A stretch of DNA of 48,647 nt from PALSA-505 sp035308365 (GCA_035308365.1 DATGGU010000198.1:1-48647); one strand, 5' to 3'; shown: positions 33,243 through 40,851, numbered from the stretch's first letter. Notes: generated by a model not told the origin, from the sequence alone. Made by a program: numbers and translations.

Positions 33243-34187
33243 TCAGCCGTCCAGTTGGGAGGGGGTCATGTTGGCGCCGGTGATGATGACGGCGACGCGT
33301 TCGCCGGGCTCGGGCTTGTAGGCCCCGGTGAGCAGGGCCGCGACGCCGACCGAGGCGGCTGGCTCGGCTGCGATGCGCGCGGTTTGCCACAGGGTGCGCT
33401 GCGCGCCGCGGATCGCGTCATCGTCCACCAGCAGCACGTCGTCGACATAGGCCTGGGTGATCGGGAAGACCAGGTCGCCGACGCGGCGCGGGGCGAGGGC
33501 ATCCACGGCGATGCTGCCGGCCGGGGCATCGACGGGAGCGCCGGCCGCCCGGGCGCGGGCGAGGGTGGGCGCACCGTCGGGCTCCACGCCGATGACCCGG
33601 GCGCTGCCGGCGAAGTAGGAGGCGATCCCGGCGATGAGACCGCCGCCGCCGACCGGGACCAGCACCGTGTCCAGCGGCCCGGCCTGGCCATCGAGTTCGA
33701 GGGCGAGCGTGGCCTGGCCGAGGATGGTCTCCCGATGGTCATAGGCGTGCACGCTCATCGCGCCGGAGGCCGCCATCCACTGCTGGGCGGCCTGCAGCGC
33801 GTCGGCGTAGCGATCGCCCCCGATCACCAGGTCCGCTAGCTGGCGGATGCGCTCGACCTTGGCCGGGGAGGACACGGTGGGCACGAAGATCCTGGCCGGG
33901 ATGCCCAGCTGGTGCGCGGCATAGGCCACGGCGACGCCGTGGTTGCCGCCGGATGCGGCCGCCACCCCGGCCGGCGGAACGTCCCGCAGCAGCAGGTTCG
34001 TGAACGCGCCGCGCGCCTTGAACGACCCCGCGCACTGCAGTTGTTCCAGCTTGAGGGTCACCGGCCCGGTCAGGCCGAGCTGGATGACCGGAGTCTGGCG
34101 CAGGTAGCGGCCGATCGTGCCGTAGGCACGGTGAATGTCCTCACGCGGAATCACCAGATGCCCGCAGGCCTGCGTGTCACCAGTCAC
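33243..34187 (-). CDS. Threonine/serine dehydratase (PLP-dependent, fold type II)
   Basis: A 314-residue catabolic-type dehydratase. PLP-lysine Lys57 sits in AGSFKARGA, the substrate loop SGGNHG at 79-84, and the phosphate-binding glycines in VPVGGGGLIAGIA. Length and the lack of a C-terminal ACT-like regulatory domain fit TdcB-like or serine/threonine dehydratase rather than biosynthetic IlvA. Threonine would give 2-oxobutanoate and ammonia; closely related racemases or hydroxyaspartate dehydratases cannot be excluded. The GTG start at 34187 overlaps the arsR-type gene by 11 bp and its ribosome binding site AAGGAGGAG lies in that gene's last codons, so the two are coupled. Confidence 0.88.
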   Translation of the reverse strand: MTGDTQACGHLVIPREDIHRAYGTIGRYLRQTPVIQLGLTGPVTLKLEQLQCAGSFKARGAFTNLLLRDVPPAGVAAASGGNHGVAVAYAAHQLGIPARIFVPTVSSPAKVERIRQLADLVIGGDRYADALQAAQQWMAASGAMSVHAYDHRETILGQATLALELDGQAGPLDTVLVPVGGGGLIAGIASYFAGSARVIGVEPDGAPTLARARAAGAPVDAPAGSIAVDALAPRRVGDLVFPITQAYVDDVLLVDDDAIRGAQRTLWQTARIAAEPAASVGVAALLTGAYKPEPGERVAVIITGANMTPSQLDG

Positions 34188-34479
34188 CGGCGAGCTCCTC
34201 CTTGGCCTGGGCGATCCGGTCCTCCACGCGCTTGTAAAAGACCCACTGCTTGATCTTCCTGCCCCTGATCAGGCCCGCCCGGGAGAGCAGCTTCAGATGC
34301 TCGCCGCAGGTCGGCGCGCTGACGCCCAGCTTCTCGGCGATGAACAGCGCACACACGCCGTCTTCGGCCAGATCGCCGTCGCGCTGCGGCGGGAAGTTGG
34401 CCACCGGGTCACGAAGCCACTCCAGAACCTGAAGCCGCTTCTCGTTGCCCAGGGCCTTCACCAGGTCCAGGTCAAGCAC
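34177..34479 (-). CDS. ArsR-family winged-helix regulator
   Basis: A 100-residue regulator, MLDLDLVKALGNEKRLQVLE. The winged helix is complete: the recognition helix lies in IAEKLGVSAPTCGEHLKLLS and the wing in LIRGRKIKQWVFYKR. One cysteine precedes (DGVCALFIAEKL) and one lies in the recognition helix, so metal sensing by the classical CxC site is unlikely; a ligand of amino acid metabolism is more plausible given the overlapping dehydratase gene. GTG 34479 sits six bases after a -10 box, so the mRNA is probably leaderless. The inverted repeat inside its promoter spacer suggests autoregulation. Confidence 0.88.
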   Translation of the reverse strand: MLDLDLVKALGNEKRLQVLEWLRDPVANFPPQRDGDLAEDGVCALFIAEKLGVSAPTCGEHLKLLSRAGLIRGRKIKQWVFYKRVEDRIAQAKEELAGDW

Positions 34480-34485
34480 AAAGTA

Positions 34486-34514
34486 ATTATGGCAAATAGC
34501 TAACTATCTGTCTA
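34486..34514 (-). promoter_or_regulatory. Housekeeping-type promoter of the arsR-type gene with operator in the spacer
   Basis: Read leftward: TAGACA (34514-34509), 17-bp spacer, CATAAT (34491-34486), each one base off TTGACA/TATAAT. The spacer contains ATAG-CTAA-CTAT (34496-34507), an inverted repeat suited to ArsR binding. The start codon follows the -10 by six bases, implying a leaderless transcript. The -35 box is the end of a duplicated copy of the lysR 3' end. Confidence 0.7.
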
Positions 34515-34660
34515 GGACTGGTGCGCGGAGGTGCCGGGACTGTCCGGCCAGCCGGTCAGCACCGCGGTCAGCGCCCGCGCCGCCTGTCTAGGACTGGTGC
34601 GTGGAGGTGCCGGGACTGTCCGGCCAGCCGGTCAGCGCCGCGGTCAGCGCCCGCGCCGCC
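34509..34660. repeat. 76-bp tandem duplication of the lysR 3' end
   Basis: 34509-34584 and 34585-34660 are identical at 74 of 76 positions (differences at 34526/34602 and 34561/34637). The right copy encodes the last 24 codons of the LysR gene including its TAG; the left copy is non-coding and out of frame (76 is not a multiple of three). Confidence 0.95.
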
Positions 34661-35520
34661 CCTGTCTGGAATGCGTTGCGACGGCGGATCAGTGCCACCG
34701 GAATCGTGGCGGTCAGGGCAGGCGCGTCGATCGCGCACAGGGTTCCGGTGCGGAGTTCCTCATCCAGGCTGCTCTCGGGGAGGATCGCCAGGCCGAACCC
34801 GGCTTCGGCCATGCGCTTCTGCGCGGTCAGGCTGTCGATCGGCAAGATCTCGGCCGCCCCTAGCCCGTGGGCGGCGAGCAGTTGCCACAATGCCACCGCG
34901 TATGGGTCGGTTTGTGCGCCCGGCCGGGCCGGGAAGGCGAGCCACCGCTGCCCGGCTAGCGCGCCGGCGAGATCAGTCCCGCTGGCCGCCAGGGGGTGCC
35001 CCGGCGGGCACACCGGGACCAGCCGCTCCTGATGGATGACGACCGGCAGTAGACCGGGATCGGGGTCCGTGCCGTACCGCAGTCCCAGGTCTGCGTCGCC
35101 GCGCAGGACCAGCGCGCTCACCTCCGCGCTGAGTGCGGTCCGCAACCGCAGGTCCAGGCCCGGGTGCGCCTGGCAGAGCTGGCGCAGCCGCGCGGTCAGG
35201 CTGCTGCTGGCGAGGGTTCCGACCAGCGCGAGCGTGACCGCCCCTCGCCCGGTGCCGCACACGGTGTTGACCGCGTCGATTCCGTCCCGCATCGAGGCCA
35301 GCAGCGCCTGCGCGTGCGGCAGGAAGGCGCGGCCGGCCTCGGTGAGGGCCACGCCGCGGCCGAGCCGGTCGAACAGCGGCGCGCCGAGCTCGGTCTCCAG
35401 CAGCTTGATGCGCCGGCTGGTCGCCGGCTGGGACAGGTGCAAGGCGGCCGATCCCCTGGCGAAGCCGCCGCTGCGGACGATCGCGAGAAACGCCTCGACG
35501 TGATCGAGTTCCATAGACAT
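34588..35520 (-). CDS. LysR-family transcriptional regulator
   Basis: A 310-residue regulator. The N-terminal winged helix is canonical: MELDHVEAFLAIVRSGGFAR, GSAALHLSQPATSRRIKLLE and LGAPLFDRLGRGVALTEAG. The effector domain (90-300) includes LALVGTLASSSLTARLRQLC and the RGDADLGLRYG core. The second ATG (35514) is equally possible as start. It is divergent from the gene at 35608, its most likely target, and also leftward of the ArsR-dehydratase pair. The C-terminal coding end is the parent of the 76-bp duplication. Confidence 0.92.
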   Translation of the reverse strand: MSMELDHVEAFLAIVRSGGFARGSAALHLSQPATSRRIKLLETELGAPLFDRLGRGVALTEAGRAFLPHAQALLASMRDGIDAVNTVCGTGRGAVTLALVGTLASSSLTARLRQLCQAHPGLDLRLRTALSAEVSALVLRGDADLGLRYGTDPDPGLLPVVIHQERLVPVCPPGHPLAASGTDLAGALAGQRWLAFPARPGAQTDPYAVALWQLLAAHGLGAAEILPIDSLTAQKRMAEAGFGLAILPESSLDEELRTGTLCAIDAPALTATIPVALIRRRNAFQTGAARALTAALTGWPDSPGTSTHQS

Positions 35521-35541
35521 CAGTATTTTGCATATTTACGG

Positions 35542-35582
35542 TGCATGCTATGCATTGGACAGATATCTCGCCGTGCTACTAG
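35542..35582 (+). promoter_or_regulatory. LysR-type operator and promoter of the 35608 gene
   Basis: TGCAT-GCT-ATGCA (35542-35554) is a perfect inverted repeat in an AT-rich stretch between the divergent lysR gene and its neighbour, close to the T-N11-A form of LysR boxes. TTGGAC (35555-35560), 16 bp, TACTAG (35577-35582) is a plausible -35/-10 pair immediately after it. Confidence 0.55.
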
Positions 35583-35607
35583 CGTTCCCGGCGAGATGAG
35601 GTGACCC

Positions 35608-36414
35608 ATGAAAGCCAGCGACATCCGCTCGTTCGACCCGATCCGTTACGGCGCCTATATCTGCCTCAGCGTCCCGGCCGCGAGCCAGGCCGCCGTGGCC
35701 GGCGCCGACGTGCCCGCCCTGGCCGAACGCCTCGGGCTGCACAACGAGTACGGCTCCACCGGCGGCGACCCCGTACGGTCGATCGCCTACCTGCGCAGGG
35801 TCAGTGCCGTTCCCGGCCAGATCACCGACGACGGCCTGCAGGGCGCCGGGGTGATCGTGCACGTCGCCGCCATGACCCCGGAGCCGATCACGGAATTCCG
35901 CGCCGGGCTGGCCCACCTGCTCGGCCCGGCCATCACGCCGCGTGTCCTGGGCGGGGTCGTGCGCCCGCTCAGCTATACCGGCCAGGCGATGTTCAACTTC
36001 TCCTACGGCGAGCGTGTCCTGCAGCAGCCCGCGGCTGTCATGCCCAACGCCTTCCTCGTCCCGGTGAGCAAGACCGCCGCGTGGTGGCAGAAGGACTGGA
36101 TGGAGCGGCACACCTACTTCCTGCCTCGCTACGACGACGCGGGCAAGATGCGCAACCACGGTCACGCGCTCGCCGCGGCAGCGGGGATAGCCTGCCTGCT
36201 TCGGCGGACCTACAAGAGCATCGCCGAGCCCGCCGCGGCCGGTGATTTCGACTTCATCAGCTACTTCGAGTGCGCCGACGCCGATGTCCCCGTCTTCCAT
36301 GACGTCTGCGGCGCGCTGCGTGACACGACCAGGAATCCCGAGTGGGCATTCGTCCGCGAAGGCCCCACCTGGCACGGCCGGCGCACCGCCACCTGGGCCG
36401 CACTCTTCAGCTAA
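35608..36414 (+). CDS. Conserved protein of unknown function, probable alpha/beta-barrel fold
   Basis: A 268-residue protein from ATG 35608 (GAGGTGACC upstream). I do not recognise a named family. The last 60 residues (GDFDFISYFECADADVPVFH, then VCGALRDTTRNPEWAFVREG) have the strand-helix-strand order of dimeric alpha/beta-barrel (chlorite-dismutase-like) domains. The middle contains aromatic-rich WWQKDWMERHTYFLPRYDD and several histidines (H168-like positions near NHGHALA) that could bind a cofactor. The divergent LysR gene with its operator makes this the probable regulated target, so it may be a catabolic or detoxifying enzyme. Function open. Confidence 0.75.
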   Translation: MKASDIRSFDPIRYGAYICLSVPAASQAAVAGADVPALAERLGLHNEYGSTGGDPVRSIAYLRRVSAVPGQITDDGLQGAGVIVHVAAMTPEPITEFRAGLAHLLGPAITPRVLGGVVRPLSYTGQAMFNFSYGERVLQQPAAVMPNAFLVPVSKTAAWWQKDWMERHTYFLPRYDDAGKMRNHGHALAAAAGIACLLRRTYKSIAEPAAAGDFDFISYFECADADVPVFHDVCGALRDTTRNPEWAFVREGPTWHGRRTATWAALFS

Positions 36415-36520
36415 CAGACTCCCGCGACACTCTAAGCCGCAAGATCAACTGTTTCGCGGGTCGTTGCGCCGGAGCCTATTAAATCCCCACCCGCCCCGGG
36501 GAACGAGTCAGACTGGTGTC

Positions 36521-36859
36521 ATGGATGAGTCTGTGCGCCGTTACCGCGAGGAGATGGACAGCGAGCACCAGCCGGTGTTCGACCGCCTGCATGAGCTGGT
36601 CATGACGACCTGCCCGGACGCCGAGGTGGCGCTGTCCTATGGGATGCCGACCTACCGGAACGCATCCCAGCGTCTCAACATCGGGGCATGGAAGCACGGC
36701 CTGTCGGTGTATGTATCGCCGGGCCGGGACGGTGGCTTCTCCGCGCGTCATCCCGAACTCGCCGCGGGCAAAGGCACCATCAAGCTCACACCAGCCGACG
36801 CCGCCCGAATCCCCGACGCGGAACTGCAGGATCTGATCCGCGCCGCGCTGCACGCCTGA
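36521..36859 (+). CDS. DUF1801-family small protein (YdhG-like)
   Basis: A 112-residue protein from ATG 36521. The order LHELVMTTCPDAEVALSYGM, PTYRN, then VYVSPGRDGG and GKGTIKLTPADAARIPDAEL is that of DUF1801 (YdhG/YjhX-like), with a SYGMPTY core. Structures in the family resemble the frataxin/CyaY fold, but the biochemical role is not settled. The next gene starts nine bases downstream, so they are probably co-transcribed. Confidence 0.85.
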   Translation: MDESVRRYREEMDSEHQPVFDRLHELVMTTCPDAEVALSYGMPTYRNASQRLNIGAWKHGLSVYVSPGRDGGFSARHPELAAGKGTIKLTPADAARIPDAELQDLIRAALHA

Positions 36860-36867
36860 CCTTCACC

Positions 36868-37464
36868 ATGGCACAGGTGGTGGTGTTCCACTCGTCCTAT
36901 GGGCTGCGGCAGGTCGAGGCCGGCACGGCTGCCCGGCTACGCGACGCTGGTCACCAAGTGCTCACTCCCGACCTGTACGCCGGTCAGACCGCGGGCAGTC
37001 TCGATGCCGCTCTGCGGTTGATGGACGCCATCGGATGGGAGGTCATCTGCGAGCGGGCGCGCCAGGCGCTGGGCCAGGTGCCAGGCCCGGCCGTGCTCGC
37101 CGGGTTCTCCATGGGAGCCGGGGTCATCGGCAGCGTCTGGGACCAGTGCCGGCAGATCGCTGGCGTGGTGCTGCTGCATGGCATCGCGCCCATCCCAGCC
37201 AGCGCCCGGCCCGGCCTGCCGGTACAGGTGCACCTCGCCGAAAACGACCCGTTCGCCTCGCGGCATGAGGCTGCCCAGTGGCAGGCCGGGGCCGCCGGGG
37301 CGGGTCTGGCCGCGCAGGTGTTCACCTATCCCGGTGCCGGTCACTTCTACACCGACTCCCACCTCGCCGACTACCACGCTCAGTCGGCGAGCCTCACCTG
37401 GCAGCGCGTCACCGCATTCCTGGGCGGCTTGTCAACGGAACGGGCGGACTCCCGGGGCGGCTGA
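36868..37464 (+). CDS. Dienelactone-hydrolase-family protein
   Basis: A 198-residue alpha/beta-hydrolase from ATG 36868, nine bases after the DUF1801 stop. It begins MAQVVVFHSSYGLRQVEAGT; the nucleophile elbow is AGFSMGAGV with Ser in place of the Cys of true dienelactone hydrolases; the acid is in VHLAENDPFAS and the histidine in PGAGHFYTDSH. Serine variants are ordinary esterases or of unknown specificity. Its stop lies 27 bp before the carbonic-anhydrase-like gene, so DUF1801, this gene and the next form a probable operon. Confidence 0.88.
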   Translation: MAQVVVFHSSYGLRQVEAGTAARLRDAGHQVLTPDLYAGQTAGSLDAALRLMDAIGWEVICERARQALGQVPGPAVLAGFSMGAGVIGSVWDQCRQIAGVVLLHGIAPIPASARPGLPVQVHLAENDPFASRHEAAQWQAGAAGAGLAAQVFTYPGAGHFYTDSHLADYHAQSASLTWQRVTAFLGGLSTERADSRGG

Positions 37465-37490
37465 ACCTAACGACGGAAAGGACTGAACTC

Positions 37491-38105
37491 GTGTTGCTGG
37501 AGCACCGCGGGGCCGCTCCCGAGGTCCACCCCACCGCCTACATCGCACCGACCGCGGTCTTGTGCGGGGACGTCCACGTCGGCCCGCACTGCCGGGTGCT
37601 GTTCGGCGCCATCATCAGCGCCGAAGGCGGCCCGGTCCACCTCGGCGAGCAATGCGTCGTCATGGAGAACGCCGTGTTGCGCGGCACGCCACGCGACCCA
37701 CTGCGCCTCGGCAATCACGTGCTGGCCGGCCCGCATTCCTACCTGACCGGATGCACCGTCGAAGACAGCGTCTTCCTCGCCACCGGCAGCACGGTCTTCA
37801 ACGGAGCGCGGATCGGGACACGCAGTGAGATCCGGGTCAACGCGGTGGTCCACCTGCGAACTCACCTGCCGCCGGACACAACGGTGCCCATCGGCTGGAT
37901 CGCAGTCGGTGACCCGGCCCAGCTGTTCCCGCCCGACCAGCATGAGCACCTCTGGAAGGTGCAGCGGGAACTGGACTTCCCCGGCTACGTCTTCGGCCTG
38001 GCACGCGCCGCCGAGGGAGAAACGACCATGCCGGAACTGACCCGCCGCTACAGCCGGGCACTCGGCCAGCACAACAACGATCGGACCATAGCCAGCGACA
38101 GCTGA
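37491..38105 (+). CDS. Gamma-carbonic-anhydrase-like hexapeptide-repeat protein
   Basis: A 204-residue left-handed beta-helix protein. GTG 37491 follows GGAAAGGA. Hexapeptide repeats run from VHPTAYIAPTAVLCGDVHVG to RIGTRSEIRVNAVVHLR, and LGNHVLAGPHSYLTGCTV carries two histidines at the place of gamma-carbonic-anhydrase/YrdA zinc ligands. The third histidine of the active trimer is less obvious (the loop reads GEQCVVMENAVLRG), so carbonic anhydrase activity is doubtful; some relatives are acyltransferases or scaffolds. The C-terminal helix (LTRRYSRALGQHNND) is usual for the family. Confidence 0.82.
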   Translation: MLLEHRGAAPEVHPTAYIAPTAVLCGDVHVGPHCRVLFGAIISAEGGPVHLGEQCVVMENAVLRGTPRDPLRLGNHVLAGPHSYLTGCTVEDSVFLATGSTVFNGARIGTRSEIRVNAVVHLRTHLPPDTTVPIGWIAVGDPAQLFPPDQHEHLWKVQRELDFPGYVFGLARAAEGETTMPELTRRYSRALGQHNNDRTIASDS

Positions 38106-38159
38106 GAACCGGCTGCGCGGCTGAGCCTGTCAGGGGGGCGGCGCATACTTCGGCTATGA

Positions 38160-38370
38160 CTTCGTGGAGGGATGTGGAGCAGGCGGAGCCCGAGTTCGCG
38201 GCCGCGGGTCGCCTACGGCCAGGAGGTCGCCCTGGCCGAGGTCAGCAACCGAGTTGAGCTGGATGAACGAGCCGGTGACCTGAGCCGTCTTGACCTGCGT
38301 CCAATTGTGGCCGTTCCGGTGCTCGGCGAACGCGATCTGATTGCTGGTGGGATCGACGTCCGCCTGGCCG
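38160..38370 (-). pseudogene. Fragment of a secreted propeller-type protein
   Basis: On the minus strand a coding-like stretch without a start reads NQIAFAEHRNGHNWTQVKTA, then QLNSVADLGQGDLLAVGD. The 'EHxNGxxW...vts...G.L..V.AVG' pattern is one blade of the large secreted proteins with repeated 'hWNGtsWs.vpsp' motifs. Nothing comparable precedes or follows, so it is an orphan blade. It may derive from the same kind of gene as the remnant at 23941-24125. Confidence 0.4.
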
Positions 38371-38392
38371 GCCCGCGGCCGGCCAGGCGGAC
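38358..38392. terminator. Perfect 16-bp hairpin downstream of the copper-protein gene
   Basis: GTCCGCCTGGCCGGCC, loop CGC, GGCCGGCCAGGCGGAC: a perfect stem that begins 12 bp after the leftward Cys-rich protein gene stop. It overlaps the propeller remnant. Confidence 0.75.
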
Positions 38393-38403
38393 TGGATGGA
38401 CGG

Positions 38404-38748
38404 TTAGGACGTGGACGCCGCCAGGGACCGGCATTGCTCGGCGCAGCGCCGGCAGGTGGCCGCGCATTCCTGGCAGTCGGGGTCGTCGTGCTTGCCACAC
38501 TCGGCCGCGCACTGTTCGCACGCCGACACGCAGAGCGTGGCCATGGCAGCAGCCCACGGCGAGCCACGGGCGATCAGGGTTGCGGTTGTGGCGCATATGC
38601 TCGCGCAGTCCAGGCAGACCCGGGTGCAGGTTGCCATGTCCGGGCCACCGGCGCAGCAGTCGTAGGCGCACGACTCACAAGATTGCTGACAGGTCCTGCA
38701 GACCTCCAGCGTGGCCGTGTCCCGGTTGCTCATCAGGGTTGACACCAT
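38404..38748 (-). CDS. Four-helix-bundle copper-storage protein (Csp/DUF326 type)
   Basis: A 114-residue protein with 19 cysteines, mostly spaced CxxC or CxxxC along four predicted helices (EVCRTCQQSCESCAYDCC, TCTRVCLDCASIC, LCVSACEQCAAEC, ECAATCRRCAEQC). This is the hallmark of bacterial Csp proteins, which bind many Cu(I) ions inside the bundle. No signal peptide is seen, so it is a cytosolic (Csp3-like) form. ATG 38748 follows AAGGAGG. The AT-rich stretch upstream (38794-38821) is a candidate site for a copper or metal regulator. No copper exporter or CsoR gene is adjacent. Confidence 0.9.
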   Translation of the reverse strand: MVSTLMSNRDTATLEVCRTCQQSCESCAYDCCAGGPDMATCTRVCLDCASICATTATLIARGSPWAAAMATLCVSACEQCAAECGKHDDPDCQECAATCRRCAEQCRSLAASTS

Positions 38749-38793
38749 GGCTGGTGCCTCCTTCCCTTTCGAGTTGCGGTCCTTCCTCCGCCC

Positions 38794-38821
38794 AATATAA
38801 TCGGCTAGGCGAATATGATTT
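38794..38821 (-). promoter_or_regulatory. AT-rich promoter/operator region of the copper-storage gene
   Basis: AATATAATCGG and CGAATATGATT form an imperfect inverted repeat around CTAG in otherwise GC-rich DNA, about 45 bp before the ATG. TATATT and CATATT on the minus strand are -10-like. A metal-responsive repressor site is plausible but not identifiable. Confidence 0.35.
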
Positions 38822-38943
38822 GCCCTACCCGGAGTGTGCGGGTTTACTCCGGATCACTGCCCCGAATTGAGCCGGCCAGCGCCCGGCCTGGCCGCGAACG
38901 GGGATCCGGCCCGCCTCTCCGTCGCGTTCACCCCCACCCCGAA

Positions 38944-38959
38944 GCAGGTCATTACCTGC
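38944..38959. promoter_or_regulatory. Perfect inverted repeat before the methyltransferase gene
   Basis: GCAGGT-CATT-ACCTGC is a perfect 6-4-6 palindrome 42 bp before the methyltransferase GTG. Likely an operator; no adjacent regulator gene. Confidence 0.4.
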
Positions 38960-39001
38960 CCGTAAGACCGCCGGCCGGACCGCCTGCGATACGGTCTGGC
39001 C

Positions 39002-39751
39002 GTGAGTGACACCAACGGTTACTTCGGGCCAAAGGTCGCGGCGCGCTACGACGAGTCGATGGCGGGCATGTTCGAGCCGGCCAGCGTGGACCCGGTGGTC
39101 GAGGTGCTGGCCGAGCTGGCCGGTGACGGCCGGGCACTGGAGCTTGGCATCGGGACCGGGCGGATCGCCCTGCCACTGGCCCGCCGCGGCGTCCCGGTGC
39201 ACGGCATCGACATGTCCAGTGCGATGGTGGCCCGGCTGCGGGCCAAGCCGGGTGGCGAGGCGATCGGCGTCACGATCGGCGACTTCGCGACCACCCGTGC
39301 GGACGGGACGTTCCGTCTCGTCTACCTGCTCTTCAACACGATCATGAACTTGACCACGCAAGAGGCGCAGGTGTCCTGCTTCCGCAACGTCGCCGCTCAC
39401 CTGGAGCCGGGCGGCTGTTTCCTCATCGAGGTCATGGTTCCCGGCCTGCGCCGGCTGCCACCCGGGCAGGACGCCATCCCGTTCCAGGTGGGCCCGGACC
39501 GGTGGTCGGTCGACGTTTACGACGTCGCCACGCAGGCAATGAGCTCGAACTACATCGAGATCACCGACGGCCGGTGCGAATACACCCGCTATCCGTTCCG
39601 GTATGTGTGGGCCGCCGAGCTCGACCTGATGGCTCAGCTTGCCGGGCTGCGGTTGCGGGAGCGATGGGACGGCTGGACCCGGGAGCCCTTCGGCAGCGAA
39701 AGCCGCCAGCACGTCTCGGTCTGGGAGAAGCCCGCGAACGGCCCGGAATAA
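39002..39751 (+). CDS. Class I SAM-dependent methyltransferase
   Basis: A 249-residue methyltransferase from GTG 39002. The SAM-binding motif I is ALELGIGTGRIALPLA (about 45-60), motif II the acidic VHGIDMSSAMVARL, and the later GTFRLVYLLFNTIMNLTTQE and EPGGCFLIEV are the post-motif strands. The N-terminal YFGPKVAARYDESM is typical of small-molecule methyltransferases. The acceptor is unknown. A single gene, with a palindrome upstream and a 204-bp gap to the convergent DedA gene containing only a weak CACCG-AACC-CGGTG hairpin at 39805-39818. Confidence 0.9.
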   Translation: MSDTNGYFGPKVAARYDESMAGMFEPASVDPVVEVLAELAGDGRALELGIGTGRIALPLARRGVPVHGIDMSSAMVARLRAKPGGEAIGVTIGDFATTRADGTFRLVYLLFNTIMNLTTQEAQVSCFRNVAAHLEPGGCFLIEVMVPGLRRLPPGQDAIPFQVGPDRWSVDVYDVATQAMSSNYIEITDGRCEYTRYPFRYVWAAELDLMAQLAGLRLRERWDGWTREPFGSESRQHVSVWEKPANGPE

Positions 39752-39955
39752 CCACGGCCGCCGGCCTGGTCGTGCGGGGCTGCCGCGCACTTCATCAACG
39801 GTGTCACCGAACCCGGTGGTCACGCACAACTCGCGCCGGGTGGGCAGGCCTGGCAGCCCGGCCGGCGAGACCGAATCGACCCGCTCACCCACCCATGACC
39901 GCCGGGCCGCGCCGGACCTGGCCGTGCCGGGTTCTGGCGCGGCTGGTTTGCCAGG

Positions 39956-40603
39956 CTAACGGCGGTGAGCGCCGTTGCGCGCCGGGCGGGGGGCCGGCTC
40001 GTCGTACAGGGACTCGGCTGACTCGCGCCTCAGCTCGCGGACCCGGTAGATGACGAAGGCAACGATGGCCGCCACGATCAGCACGGCGATCGCGTAGCCG
40101 GCCAGCGACAGGTCGTGATAGACCTTGTTCCAGGCCGAGCCCACCGCGTACCCGATGCTGGAGATGGCCGTCGCATAGATGAGCGTGCCGATCAGGCTGA
40201 GCACGCCGAACCGCAGCGCACGCACCCCGGCGAAGCCGGCCACCAGCGAGGTGAACGCGCGCACCAGCGGCGCTGCCCGGCCCACCGGGATAGCCCAGGC
40301 GCCGCGCCCGGTCAGGAACCGCTCGGCCCGGTCGATATCCGCCTTGGTGATGAGCACGTACCGGCCGAACCGCTCGATCACCGGCCGCTCGGCCACCCGC
40401 CCCACTGTGTAGGAGACGTACGAACCGGCCAGCTCGGCCAGCGTGCCAAGGATGATGATCAGCGGCAGGTTGAGATGTCCCTGGTAGGCCAGCACTCCGG
40501 CGAAGCCGAAGGTGACCTCGGACGGGATCGGGATGCAGCACGCCTCGATGAAGGCGAGCAGGATCACCGCGGCATAGCCGTGATGGACGAGAAAGCTCTG
40601 CAT
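39956..40603 (-). CDS. DedA-family membrane protein
   Basis: A 215-residue integral membrane protein. ATG 40603 is chosen for its GGAGG ribosome binding site and family-typical start (MQSFLVHHGYAAVILLAFIE). The DedA signatures are visible: EACCIPIPSEVTFGFAG at the N-terminal re-entrant region, and GRAAPLVRAFTSLVAGFAGV with the conserved Arg of G-R-x-x-P-x-x-R. DedA proteins are thought to move lipid carriers such as undecaprenyl phosphate or phospholipids across the membrane. An inverted repeat CTGTA-N7-TACAG (40661-40677) lies before it and may be its control site. Confidence 0.92.
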   Translation of the reverse strand: MQSFLVHHGYAAVILLAFIEACCIPIPSEVTFGFAGVLAYQGHLNLPLIIILGTLAELAGSYVSYTVGRVAERPVIERFGRYVLITKADIDRAERFLTGRGAWAIPVGRAAPLVRAFTSLVAGFAGVRALRFGVLSLIGTLIYATAISSIGYAVGSAWNKVYHDLSLAGYAIAVLIVAAIVAFVIYRVRELRRESAESLYDEPAPRPARNGAHRR

Positions 40604-40660
40604 GTCTGGGCCTCCGCGCGGCAATCCCCACCGTCGCCGCCATCGCTTACTTCTACAACT

Positions 40661-40677
40661 CTGTAAATACTGTACAG
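40661..40677. promoter_or_regulatory. Inverted repeat before dedA
   Basis: CTGTA-AATACTG-TACAG, AT-rich, 58 bp before the DedA ATG; resembles a repressor site such as those of BlaI/CopY-type proteins (TACA..TGTA in other order), but the regulator is unknown. Confidence 0.4.
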
Positions 40678-40851
40678 GCTCCGGAGGACTCCCGGCCCTG
40701 GAACGCACACACCTGCCCGGAAACCCCACCCCCAAGGGTGGTGGGGGGCATCCCCCAGGCGAAGACGGGTGCTAGCCGGCTGCCTCCGGCCCGGCCGCGT
40801 CCATAGCGTTCCGTTACGGACGGCGAGCCCCTCAACCCACCCGGAGGAACA

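Noticed and set aside
39805..39818. CACCG-AACC-CGGTG as terminator between the methyltransferase and dedA genes
   Set aside because: A five-base stem is too weak to call, although its position between convergent genes is suggestive.
40715..40755. Imperfect C-rich/G-rich hairpin (CCCCACCCCCAAGG... GGTGGTGGGG)
   Set aside because: It resembles a terminator but lies upstream of the leftward dedA gene and before the S53 remnant with no gene ending there; probably a leftover, not assigned.
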